From: JBBRGK01 sp036741355
Lineage (GTDB): Bacteria; Chloroflexota; Dehalococcoidia; CAUJGQ01
Assembly: GCA_036741355.1 (NCBI GenBank)
Contig: DAINSK010000026.1
Span: 1-47,749, forward strand
Length of the DNA stretch: 47,749 bases
Direction of reading: 5' to 3'
Part shown: in pieces, positions 40,809 through 47,749 of the stretch
Position numbering within the stretch: position 1 is the stretch's first letter
Layout: each line of letters opens with the position of its first letter
Notes under the pieces: model-generated
Databases searched by the model: none
What the model was told of the DNA's origin: nothing
What the model saw: only the letters and a program-made list of their open reading frames with translations
Program-made: the position numbers and the translations under genes

Positions 40809-42130
40809 CAAACGCAACGAACCGGGTCAACGCGGAGGACGCTCGGCCAGGCCGCGCCTCACCGCGGCGCGCCGCCGTCATCTGTTATCACTCTTCTCCG
40901 GTCGTGCAGCCCGGTGGTCGCGATGCCGGCGGGATGAATGTATACGTCCGCGAATCCAGCCGCGAGCTCGCCGCCCGCGGGTGGGAGTTGGATGTATTCA
41001 CGCGCGACGACGGTAACGGCCCCACTGTAGAGGTGATGTCGGAAGGTGTGCGTCTGATTCGCGTGGCGGCGGGGCCGAGGCGTCCGGTGGACAAACAGAA
41101 ACTGTACGGCCACATTGGCGAATTTGCATGTGCAATCGCGGCTTTCCGTCTCAGTCAGGGACTGCGCTACGACATCGTGCATAGCCATTACTGGCTTTCT
41201 GGAGTCGCCGGCCTGACCCTGCAACGTCGGTGGGATATACCACACCTGACCATGTTTCATACGCTCGGCGAGGTGAAAAACCGCGCCCGGTCGGGTGAGC
41301 GAGAGCCGGCCCAACGCATTGACGCCGAACGATCGATTGCGGCGAGTGCAACGCGAGTGATTTGCGCAACCAGCCACGAACGCGAGCTGTTGCGGAGCCT
41401 CTACCAGGCCCCAGAGGGTCGCTTCGCGACGATTCCGTGCGGGGTAGACGTCGATCGGTTCAAGCCGCTTGATAAAGCGGCGGCGCGTCGCCATCTCGGG
41501 TTTGGCGACGGCGGGGTGCTGCTGTATGTGGGCCGGTTGGAGCCACTAAAGGGTATTGATATCGTCATTCGCGCCATGGCGCAGCTGGACGCGCCACGTC
41601 CATTGTTAGTCGTAGCCGGTGGGGACCAGCACTCCGCCACGGAGGTGCGGCGGCTGCGTGCGCAGGCGTCCGCCGCCGGAGTCGAGGACAGAGTGCGGTT
41701 CGTCGGCGCCGTGCCGCAGGAAGAGTTGCCCGAGTACTATGCCGCGGCCGACGTGTGTGTGATCCCGTCTTTTTACGAGAGCTTCGGCATGGCCGCGTTG
41801 GAGGCACAGTCGTGCGGCCGGCCGGTTGTGGCGTCCAGGGTCGGTGGGCTGCCCGGTGTTGTCCGTGATGGAGAGACCGGTTACCTGGTGCCGTGGCGCT
41901 GTCCGGAACCATTCGCGGAGCGTCTCGACGTGTTACTGCGCAACCGCGCCCTGCAACGCAGTTTCGGCGCGGCCGCGCGTAAGTGGGCGATGGGATTCCG
42001 TTGGAGTTCGATCGCCGAAAGGCTTGCGGCGCTCTACGAGGCCATGCTCACGGAGCGTGCCCTTGCGGGCGACTGCCATCCCGACCACCGCGTAACTCCG
42101 TTCCCGCATGTCCGCTGCGACGTCGCGTAG
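40805..42130 (+). CDS. MshA-like GT4 glycosyltransferase (possible D-inositol-3-phosphate glycosyltransferase)
   Basis: A 441-residue GT-B glycosyltransferase. It matches MshA in the phrases DAGGMNVYV, VHSHYWLSG, FHTLGEVKN and GRLEPLKG, and has the E-x7-E motif in ESFGMAALE. Aligned by eye, the residues that bind inositol phosphate in Corynebacterium MshA correspond to Asn45, Lys97, Tyr129, Thr153 and Arg171 here, all of the same type. MshA joins GlcNAc to inositol 3-phosphate in mycothiol synthesis. Close relatives also include sucrose-phosphate synthases and broad GT4 enzymes. A PIG-L deacetylase follows, as mshB would. Confidence 0.78.
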   Translation: MTNATNRVNAEDARPGRASPRRAAVICYHSSPVVQPGGRDAGGMNVYVRESSRELAARGWELDVFTRDDGNGPTVEVMSEGVRLIRVAAGPRRPVDKQKLYGHIGEFACAIAAFRLSQGLRYDIVHSHYWLSGVAGLTLQRRWDIPHLTMFHTLGEVKNRARSGEREPAQRIDAERSIAASATRVICATSHERELLRSLYQAPEGRFATIPCGVDVDRFKPLDKAAARRHLGFGDGGVLLYVGRLEPLKGIDIVIRAMAQLDAPRPLLVVAGGDQHSATEVRRLRAQASAAGVEDRVRFVGAVPQEELPEYYAAADVCVIPSFYESFGMAALEAQSCGRPVVASRVGGLPGVVRDGETGYLVPWRCPEPFAERLDVLLRNRALQRSFGAAARKWAMGFRWSSIAERLAALYEAMLTERALAGDCHPDHRVTPFPHVRCDVA

Positions 42131-42174
42131 GGAACTCGCCGTGCAACTGGGTAATTACCTGACGCGAGGCCGCC

Positions 42175-42909
42175 ATGATAGCGAGCGATGTTGAGACCGA
42201 GCCGGCGGTGGAGGCGCCGCGGCCCAAACGCGCCCTGGGGATTTTCGCGCATCCCGACGACGCTGAGTTCGTTTGCGGCGGAACGGTCGCCAAACTGTGC
42301 GCGGCGGGGTGGGAAGTCCGTTACATCATTGCCACCAGCGGTGACAAAGGAACCAAAGATGCAGCGCTCACTCCCAGCAAACTGGCGGAGATGCGCGAGG
42401 AGGAGCAGTCCGCCGCGGGCGAAGTGCTCGGCGTCAAGGAATGCATCTATCTCCGCTACCCAGACGGTTTCCTGGAACCGGACGTGGAGTTCCGCGGCCG
42501 CCTTGTGCGGCTCATCCGGCGCTACCGGCCGGATACAGTAATCACCTGGGATGGTTTCCGGCGCGGCTTCAACCACCGCGACCATCGTGCGGCGGGAATC
42601 GCTACTTACGATGCGTTGTTCCCGGCAGTGCGAGATCCCCTGTACTACCCTGACGACCTCGGCGATGGGCTGGACTACCACAAGGTTGGCGAGATCCTGC
42701 TGGCCGGTAGCGACCAGCCCGATTACTTTGTGGACATCTCTGACCAACTCGAGACCAAGGCACGCGCCGTCTACTGCCATACGAGCCAGATTGAAGCCGC
42801 GCCGTGGGACGAGTTCTACAAAAAGTACATGGAACGGGCACGCGAGAACGGGCAATCCGGCGGTGTCCCGTTCTCCGAAGCGTTCCGCCGGGTTACCATG
42901 CGAACGTAG
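42175..42909 (+). CDS. PIG-L family deacetylase (MshB/BshB-like)
   Basis: A 244-residue zinc deacetylase. The AHPDD motif gives His26, Asp28 and Asp29; HRDH gives His137 as the third metal ligand. Family members remove acetyl from GlcNAc-inositol (MshB), GlcNAc-malate (BshB), GlcNAc-PI or related sugars. It begins 44 bases after the MshA-like gene, a pairing that fits a two-step GlcNAc transfer and deacetylation. N-terminal 18 residues are not conserved. GAGG is seven bases before the ATG. The substrate is inferred. Confidence 0.85.
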   Translation: MIASDVETEPAVEAPRPKRALGIFAHPDDAEFVCGGTVAKLCAAGWEVRYIIATSGDKGTKDAALTPSKLAEMREEEQSAAGEVLGVKECIYLRYPDGFLEPDVEFRGRLVRLIRRYRPDTVITWDGFRRGFNHRDHRAAGIATYDALFPAVRDPLYYPDDLGDGLDYHKVGEILLAGSDQPDYFVDISDQLETKARAVYCHTSQIEAAPWDEFYKKYMERARENGQSGGVPFSEAFRRVTMRT

Positions 42910-42935
42910 GATATTGGCACCCGGGGGCCCGATCG

Positions 42936-43826
42936 ATGCATAACTTGGAGTCGTTCTCGTACTCGTTGTTCTGGTGTGGGTTAGTCTCAGTCGCCACTGC
43001 CTCGCTGCTCTACCTGCTGGCCACGTGGGGTTCGCGGGTGGTCGTGCACGCTGCCGCTACGAGTGCCGGCACGATGACGGTCGCAGAGCGGCAGCCGTTG
43101 CCGCCCGCGGTGGGACGCCTGGCGACGGCGACGTCGTGGGTCGCCCTCGCCTTCCTGGTGAGCTACCTCATCACACGAGCCATGGCGACCGGCCACCCGC
43201 CTTATTCCGACATGTTCGAGTACCTGTCGGCGTTTGGCACGCTCACGACCGCGTTCTACGTCATCTTCGAGCGGCGCTACCGGCAGCGGTCGCTGGGCAT
43301 CGTCGCGATGCCGCTGGCGTTACTGCTGCTGCTGCTGGCCCAAACGCTGTTCTCGCCAAAGATCGAGCCGCTGGTGCCGGCGCTGCAGAACAACCGACTG
43401 CTGGCAATCCACGTGGCCTGCATGGTTATCAGCTACAGTGCCCTCACGGTCGCATTTGCGGCCACGGTGCTGTACCTGATACAGACCGACGCCAACCGCT
43501 ACGCTCGCCTGCCCAAGGCGCGCGTGCTGGAGACGCTGGGCTACCGCGCGGTGCTGGTCGGCTTCCCGCTGTTGGGATTGGGCATCGCCCTGGGGGCGTA
43601 TTGGGGCAACATTGCCTGGGGCCGCTATTGGGGTTGGGATCCCAAGGAGACGACGGCGCTGGTCACGTGGCTTATATTCGCCGGCTTCCTGCACGCCCGT
43701 AGCTTGGCCGGGTGGAGGGGCAAGCGGGCGGCGCTGATCGTCGTGGCGGGCTGGCTGATGATTACTTTCAACATCTTCGCCGTCAACTTCTGGATTTCTG
43801 GCCTCCACTCGTATGCTGGCTCATAG
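42936..43826 (+). CDS. ccsA: Cytochrome c biogenesis heme-handling protein CcsA
   Basis: A 296-residue membrane protein with eight hydrophobic segments. The WWD heme-binding domain appears as WGNIAWGRYWGWDPKET, and external histidines are in IHVACM and HARS. CcsA (ResC) works with CcsB (ResB) to move heme out and attach it to apocytochrome c. No ccsB is adjacent. The start at ATG 42936 is chosen because the hydrophobic N-terminus begins there; the longer frame overlaps the deacetylase. Confidence 0.9.
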   Translation: MHNLESFSYSLFWCGLVSVATASLLYLLATWGSRVVVHAAATSAGTMTVAERQPLPPAVGRLATATSWVALAFLVSYLITRAMATGHPPYSDMFEYLSAFGTLTTAFYVIFERRYRQRSLGIVAMPLALLLLLLAQTLFSPKIEPLVPALQNNRLLAIHVACMVISYSALTVAFAATVLYLIQTDANRYARLPKARVLETLGYRAVLVGFPLLGLGIALGAYWGNIAWGRYWGWDPKETTALVTWLIFAGFLHARSLAGWRGKRAALIVVAGWLMITFNIFAVNFWISGLHSYAGS

Positions 43827-43949
43827 CGCCGACATGTGAGCGCGACAGGTTTCCTCGAAGTGCGCCGATTAAGGTATGCTGCAAAGGTGTTGGAAGCGAT
43901 GCGCTGCCTACGCGGGTGGCCGCGACGGGCAAACCTTAAGGGTGCGTGC

Positions 43950-43979
43950 TTGACACCGCTTCCAAACAGTTCGTAAACT
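43950..43979 (+). promoter_or_regulatory. Consensus-like sigma-70 promoter of the str operon
   Basis: A perfect TTGACA, 18-base spacer and TAAACT, 160 bases upstream of rpsL. The long leader leaves room for regulation. I see no other gene or RNA in the 314-base region 43827-44140. Confidence 0.7.
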
Positions 43980-44140
43980 AGGCATTCGACACTACCGCCA
44001 ACCGCATACGCAGGTCGGACGGCCCCAAAGTGACAACGGTCGGCACCAGTGAGGAACCCGCAATCGGCGGGCCCCCACGCCGAACTGGCTCAGAAATGAA
44101 GGCATCCGGCCTTTCACTGTGACTTTCAGGAGACAGTTTC

Positions 44141-44551
44141 TTGCCAACGATTAGCCAGCTCGTCCGTAAGGGCCGCGCTAAAGTCACGAAGAAAACCAAG
44201 GCGCCGGCGCTGCGTTTTACGTACAACGCGCTGACTAACCGAACGCGGCGGGGAGACGGTTCGCCGCAGAAACGGGGCGTTTGCACCCAAGTACGGACGG
44301 TGACGCCGAAGAAGCCAAATTCGGCGTTGCGTAAGGTGGCGCGTGTACGCCTCACCAACGGTATCGAAGTGACGGCGTACATCCCCGGCGAAGGCCACAG
44401 TCTGCAGGAGCATTCGGTTGTGCTCATCCGTGGCGGCCGTGTCAAGGATCTGCCGGGTGTGCGCTACCACATAATTCGTGGAGCGCTGGACGCGCAGGGA
44501 GTTAACGGAAGAAAGCGCGGCCGCAGCAAGTACGGTACGCGCAAGAAGTAG
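44141..44551 (+). CDS. rpsL: 30S ribosomal protein S12
   Basis: A 136-residue S12 with a TTG start and AGGAG nine bases upstream. Core blocks TVTPKKPNSALRKVARVRLTNG, YIPGEGHSLQEHSVVLIRGGRVKDLPGVRYH are intact. It carries the longer N-terminal form with an extra segment before CTQV. Lys at TPKKPN and the PGVRY region match the streptomycin-sensitive wild type. Asp103 is the expected RimO target. Confidence 0.97.
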   Translation: MPTISQLVRKGRAKVTKKTKAPALRFTYNALTNRTRRGDGSPQKRGVCTQVRTVTPKKPNSALRKVARVRLTNGIEVTAYIPGEGHSLQEHSVVLIRGGRVKDLPGVRYHIIRGALDAQGVNGRKRGRSKYGTRKK

Positions 44552-44729
44552 GTCTGTACCGGTCACGCGGCCAGGACTGGAACGGAGTGGCGGCAGCCGT
44601 ACCGGTCGGCGCGGTAGCCGGGTGGCTGTGCCGTTAATTAGCGATAAGCAGGGCGGTTGCTAACGGGGTCACCCGCCCGCGGCGCAGTTGAACCTTAAGC
44701 AAGGTTTAGACGGGAACATACCGTCCGGT

Positions 44730-44784
44730 TGGAGTGTAGTCCATGCCAAGGCGGGCCAAAATTGCCAAGCGCGATGTGGCGCCT
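44730..44784 (+). repeat. Left copy of a 55-bp direct repeat at the assembly gap (5' end of rpsG)
   Basis: Identical to 44885-44939. It contains the rpsG ribosome site GGAG and the first 14 codons of rpsG, with its ATG at 44743. It is the end of the left contig, not a real second gene copy. Confidence 0.9.
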
Positions 44785-44884
44785 NNNNNNNNNNNNNNNN
44801 NNNNNNNNNNNNNNNNNNNNNNNNNNNNNNNNNNNNNNNNNNNNNNNNNNNNNNNNNNNNNNNNNNNNNNNNNNNNNNNNNNNN
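44785..44884. other. Assembly gap of 100 N
   Basis: Exactly 100 N, a conventional filler length. The two flanks overlap perfectly by 55 bases, so the true sequence is probably continuous and the gap is zero. Between rpsL and the left rpsG ATG there are 191 real bases (44552-44742) with AACCTT-AAGC-AAGGTT and a larger CCGTTA...TAACGG hairpin, possible S7 autoregulation. Confidence 0.95.
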
Positions 44885-44897
44885 TGGAGTGTAGTCC

Positions 44898-45368
44898 ATG
44901 CCAAGGCGGGCCAAAATTGCCAAGCGCGATGTGGCGCCTGATGCCAAGTTTCAGAGCAAGACCGTGTCGATGTTCATCAACAAGCTGATGCTCAACGGCA
45001 AGAAGAGCACGGCTGAGCGGATCATGTATGACGCCTTCGGCCGAATCGAAGAGCAGTCGCGGCGTAGTCCACTCGATATGTTCGAGCAGGCGATCCGCAA
45101 CGCGACGCCGCTGGTCGAGGTGAAGCCGCGCCGCGTGGGCGGCGCGACCTACCAGGTACCGGTGGACATCCGGGGTGAGCGCCGAATGGCGCTTGCGATT
45201 CGCTGGTTATTGCGATCTGCGCGGGCACGCGGTGGTCACTCGATGGCTGAACGGCTGGCAGGCGAGTTGATGGACGCGGCTAACGGTCAGGGAGCCACGA
45301 TCAAGCGGCGCGAGGATACGCACCGTATGGCCGAGGCAAACCGGGCGTTCGTCCACTACCGCTGGTAG
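44898..45368 (+). CDS. rpsG: 30S ribosomal protein S7
   Basis: A 156-residue S7 of normal length. Blocks MPRRAKIAKRDVAPD, LMLNGKKSTAERIMYDAF, EVKPRRVGGATYQVPVDI, and a C-terminal EDTHRMAEANRAFVHYRW confirm it. It nucleates the 30S head and, in E. coli, represses its own operon by binding the rpsL-rpsG region. The ribosome site GGAG is eight bases from the ATG. The first 14 codons are duplicated left of the N run by the assembly. Confidence 0.97.
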   Translation: MPRRAKIAKRDVAPDAKFQSKTVSMFINKLMLNGKKSTAERIMYDAFGRIEEQSRRSPLDMFEQAIRNATPLVEVKPRRVGGATYQVPVDIRGERRMALAIRWLLRSARARGGHSMAERLAGELMDAANGQGATIKRREDTHRMAEANRAFVHYRW

Positions 45369-45458
45369 CGGAGCTGAGTTTTGCCGGTGGTCGGCTCCTG
45401 ACAACGAGCCGAGCGATCGCGGGCGGCAGGTACCGTCCGAGGGTGTTCTGAGCGCTGC

Positions 45459-45483
45459 ACGGGCGTTTTCGGAGTGCGCCCGT
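45459..45483. repeat. Inverted repeat between rpsG and fusA
   Basis: ACGGGCG, 11-base loop, CGCCCGT, 80 bases before the fusA ATG in a 194-base gap that has no gene. Possibly an RNA hairpin; no T run. Confidence 0.35.
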
Positions 45484-45562
45484 TGAAGCAGGATGGATTA
45501 GCAGCGCAAAAAGGTCGCGGCACCCCGCGTGTGACTGCGAAGTGCTGGACCAGGAATTAGAC

Positions 45563-47635
45563 ATGTCGAGACCAGTACCCATAGGACGAATTCGAAATAT
45601 CGGGATCATCGCCCACATCGACGCCGGCAAGACGACGGTGACCGAAAGGATCCTCTTTTACACCGGCCGCACCTACAAAATCGGTGAAGTCCATGAGGGC
45701 ACGGCCGTCATGGACTTCATGGACCAGGAGCGCGAGCGCGGTATAACGATCACCGCGGCCGCCACGACGGCTGAGTGGAACGGCCATCAGATCAACATCA
45801 TCGATACGCCGGGCCACGTGGACTTCACGGTGGAAGTCGAGCGGTCGTTACGCGTGCTTGACGGCGGTGTGGTCGTGTTCGACGCGGTGGCCGGCGTCGA
45901 GCCTCAATCCGAAACCGTCTGGCGCCAGGCCGACCGATATAGCGTTCCACGCATCTGCTTCATCAACAAGATGGACCGCATCGGCGCCGATTTCTGGCGC
46001 ACGGTGGAAATGATTATGGAGCGGTTGGGCGCCAAACCAGTGCCCCTGCAGATTCCAGTCGGCGCGGAAGCCCATTTTGAAGGCGTGATAGACCTGGTCG
46101 ACGAGCGTTACTGGTACTTCTCCGGTGATCGCGACGACTCGCCGGAGGAGCGACCGGTGCCGGAGCACCTGGCGGCACAGGTGGCCGAGCGACGGGCGCG
46201 ACTTATTGAGAGCGTGGCCGAAGAAGACGAACAGTTGATGATCAGCTTTATCGAGGGACACGAAGTGACCCTTGACGAGTTGAAGAAGGCGATCAGGCGC
46301 GCAACGATCGCCGGAAACATCGCGCCGGTGCTTTGCGGCAGCGCTCTCAAGAACAAGGGCGTCCAGTTGCTGCTCGACCACGTGGTCGAGCTTCTGCCGG
46401 CTCCTATAGACATCCCTCCAGTAACTGGAATCAACCCCAAAACTGGCGAGGTAGTCGTCCGCCACGCGGATGATTCCGAGCCGCTCGCCGCGCTGGCATT
46501 CAAGATCGTCACCGACCCGTTCGTCGGCCGGCTTGCCTACGTTCGCGTCTACTCAGGAAAGCTCGCGGCGAAGTCGCAGGTCATGAACACTGCCCGCAAC
46601 CGCCGTGAGCAGATCGGCCGCTTGGTCCGAATGCATGCGGATAAACGAGAAGACGTTGCCGAAGTCTACTCAGGCGACATCGCGGCGATTATTGGACCGA
46701 AGGAGACGTTTACCGGGGACACATTGAGCGACATGGCCCACCCTATCCTGCTCGAAGCGATCAAGTTCCCGGAACCGGTGATTCAGATCGCGATCGAGCC
46801 GAAGACGAAGGATGACCAGGACAAGATGGCGATCGCGCTCGGCAAGCTTGCCGAAGAGGATCCGACATTCCGTGTGAGCTTCAACCAGGAGACCGGTCAA
46901 ACGCTGATCGCCGGCATGGGGGAGCTACACCTGGAGGTGATCGTCGACCGTCTGAAGCGCGAGTTCAAAGTTGACGCCAACGTCGGCCGTCCACAGGTGT
47001 CGTACCGCGAGGCGATCACAAAGTCGAGCCGTCAGCGCACCCGCTTCGTCCGTCAGACCGGCGGCCGTGGCCAGTTCGCCGATACCGAGCTGATTATCGA
47101 ACCGCTGGAGCGCGGCGCCGGCTATGTTTTCACCGACAAGACCACCGGCGGCGTCGTTCCCAGGGAGTACATACCCGCGGTCAATCACGGTGCGCGCGAG
47201 GCGCTGGAGAACGGCATCATCGCCGGTTATCCGATGGTGGACGTCGGCGTGACGCTCGTGTTCGGCAGTTACCACCCGGTAGACTCTTCGGAAATGGCGT
47301 TCCGCACCTGCGGTTCGATGTGCATAAAAGAAGCGGTGAAGAACGCCGGTGGTGTCATCCTCGAGCCGATTATGAAGGTCGAAGTAGTGACGCCGGAGCA
47401 GTTTTTTGGCGACATACTGGGCGACCTCAACTCGCGGCGAGGCATGATCCAGCATTCGGAGGCGCGCGGCAACGCGCAGGTGATCCGAGCACTGGTACCG
47501 CTGGCGGAGATGTTCGGTTACACCACGGTGCTCCGCTCGTTGACTCAGGGCCGCGCAACGAACACGATGGAGTTCGACCATTACGAGCCGGTCCCGTCGA
47601 GCATTCAACAGCAGTTGATTAAAGGCAGAAGTTAA
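45563..47635 (+). CDS. fusA: Elongation factor G
   Basis: A 690-residue GTPase that moves tRNA and mRNA through the ribosome. G1 is AHIDAGKT (18-25), the switch region RGITITAAATT, G3 DTPGHVDF, and G4 NKMD. Domains II to V follow to the usual end. The ATG at 45563 has AGGA nine bases upstream. The sequence is full length with no insertion. It precedes tuf as in most str operons. Confidence 0.98.
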   Translation: MSRPVPIGRIRNIGIIAHIDAGKTTVTERILFYTGRTYKIGEVHEGTAVMDFMDQERERGITITAAATTAEWNGHQINIIDTPGHVDFTVEVERSLRVLDGGVVVFDAVAGVEPQSETVWRQADRYSVPRICFINKMDRIGADFWRTVEMIMERLGAKPVPLQIPVGAEAHFEGVIDLVDERYWYFSGDRDDSPEERPVPEHLAAQVAERRARLIESVAEEDEQLMISFIEGHEVTLDELKKAIRRATIAGNIAPVLCGSALKNKGVQLLLDHVVELLPAPIDIPPVTGINPKTGEVVVRHADDSEPLAALAFKIVTDPFVGRLAYVRVYSGKLAAKSQVMNTARNRREQIGRLVRMHADKREDVAEVYSGDIAAIIGPKETFTGDTLSDMAHPILLEAIKFPEPVIQIAIEPKTKDDQDKMAIALGKLAEEDPTFRVSFNQETGQTLIAGMGELHLEVIVDRLKREFKVDANVGRPQVSYREAITKSSRQRTRFVRQTGGRGQFADTELIIEPLERGAGYVFTDKTTGGVVPREYIPAVNHGAREALENGIIAGYPMVDVGVTLVFGSYHPVDSSEMAFRTCGSMCIKEAVKNAGGVILEPIMKVEVVTPEQFFGDILGDLNSRRGMIQHSEARGNAQVIRALVPLAEMFGYTTVLRSLTQGRATNTMEFDHYEPVPSSIQQQLIKGRS

Positions 47636-47641
47636 GTTACC

Positions 47642-47676
47642 AGCCCGCATCGCAGACAAGGGCGATGCGGGCTTTG
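47642..47676 (+). terminator. Hairpin between fusA and tuf
   Basis: AGCCCGCATCGC and GCGATGCGGGCT form a perfect 12-pair stem with an eight-base loop, followed by TTTG. It begins seven bases past the fusA stop. With tuf only 30 bases further, it is an attenuator or processing site rather than an operon end. Confidence 0.6.
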
Positions 47677-47704
47677 TATGTACGGCCAGGAGGAAGAGCA
47701 GCAG

Positions 47705-47749
47705 ATGGCGAAGCAGAAATTTGAGCGCACGAAGCCGCACGTCAACGTG
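47705..47749 (+). CDS. tuf: Elongation factor Tu, first 15 codons (cut by window end)
   Basis: The frame opens MAKQKFERTKPHVNV, the invariant start of EF-Tu, which delivers aminoacyl-tRNA to the ribosome. AGGAGG stands about 13 bases upstream. The gene runs off the right edge. Confidence 0.93.
   Translation, partial: MAKQKFERTKPHVNV

Noticed and set aside
44688..44988. Reading frames crossing the N run
   Set aside because: They contain the unknown bases and duplicated contig ends and cannot be real.
1..47749. Mobile elements, phage genes, CRISPR repeats, toxin-antitoxin pairs
   Set aside because: I looked for transposase or integrase motifs, regular direct repeats and typical small toxin pairs and saw none; the only long direct repeat is the assembly artefact at 44730-44939.

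Overview
The window is 47.7 kb of GC-rich, densely packed bacterial chromosome with no rRNA, tRNA, CRISPR array or insertion sequence that I can see. The best guess is an uncultured member of the Chloroflexota. Evidence: a DUF5667-type protein coupled to a sigma factor, the dnaB / DnaD-domain / DnaC-like primosome run, several tiny zinc-ribbon proteins, an actinobacterial-type inositol lipid operon outside an otherwise actinobacterial gene order, and many TTG/GTG starts. The phylum is inferred from gene content; no 16S gene is present. A run of exactly 100 N flanked by two identical 55-bp ends shows that this is a scaffold, probably a metagenome-assembled genome.

Layout. (1) 1-6.0 kb, minus strand: an inositol phospholipid / phosphatidylinositol mannoside type operon: ino1, two PatA/HtrB-like acyltransferases, a PHP phosphoesterase, a PimA-like mannosyltransferase, a CDP-alcohol phosphatidyltransferase and a short thioredoxin-fold protein. 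(2) 6.1-8.7 kb, minus: rpsT, a RodZ-like HTH protein carrying a PASTA domain, and rimO. (3) 8.8-10.9 kb: divergent Crp/Fnr regulator and MFS transporter around a palindromic operator. (4) 10.9-14.2 kb, minus: BrkB-family membrane protein, NarL-type regulator, tsaD, a small zinc protein and a zincin protease. (5) 14.4-18.1 kb: an M16 protease followed by a cluster of very small zinc-ribbon proteins. (6) 18.1-20.4 kb: a two-subunit CoA-transferase and a divergent orphan response regulator. (7) 20.5-24.6 kb, plus: rplI, dnaB, a DnaD-domain protein and a double-ATPase DnaC-like helicase loader. (8) 24.6-32.1 kb: an ECF-type sigma factor with a DUF5667 protein, divergent from a secreted set: PKD/transglutaminase protein, sortase, subtilase and DUF192 lipoprotein. 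(9) 32.1-43.8 kb, plus: comF, glyA, rpsF-ssb-rpsR, a membrane-anchored foldase, hom, a coiled-coil protein, thrC, folE, an MshA-like glycosyltransferase, an MshB-like deacetylase and ccsA. (10) 44.1 kb to the end: the str operon rpsL-rpsG-fusA-tuf.

The themes most worth following are the inositol chemistry and the primosome. Ino1 could feed both the inositol lipid operon and the MshA/MshB-like pair, which together resemble the first steps of mycothiol synthesis. The lipid operon also contains a PHP phosphoesterase in the right place to be the phosphatase that pathway needs. The helicase loader is a tandem duplication whose first ATPase has lost its catalytic acidic residue. Starts were chosen by ribosome-binding sites where visible; several differ from the longest reading frame.
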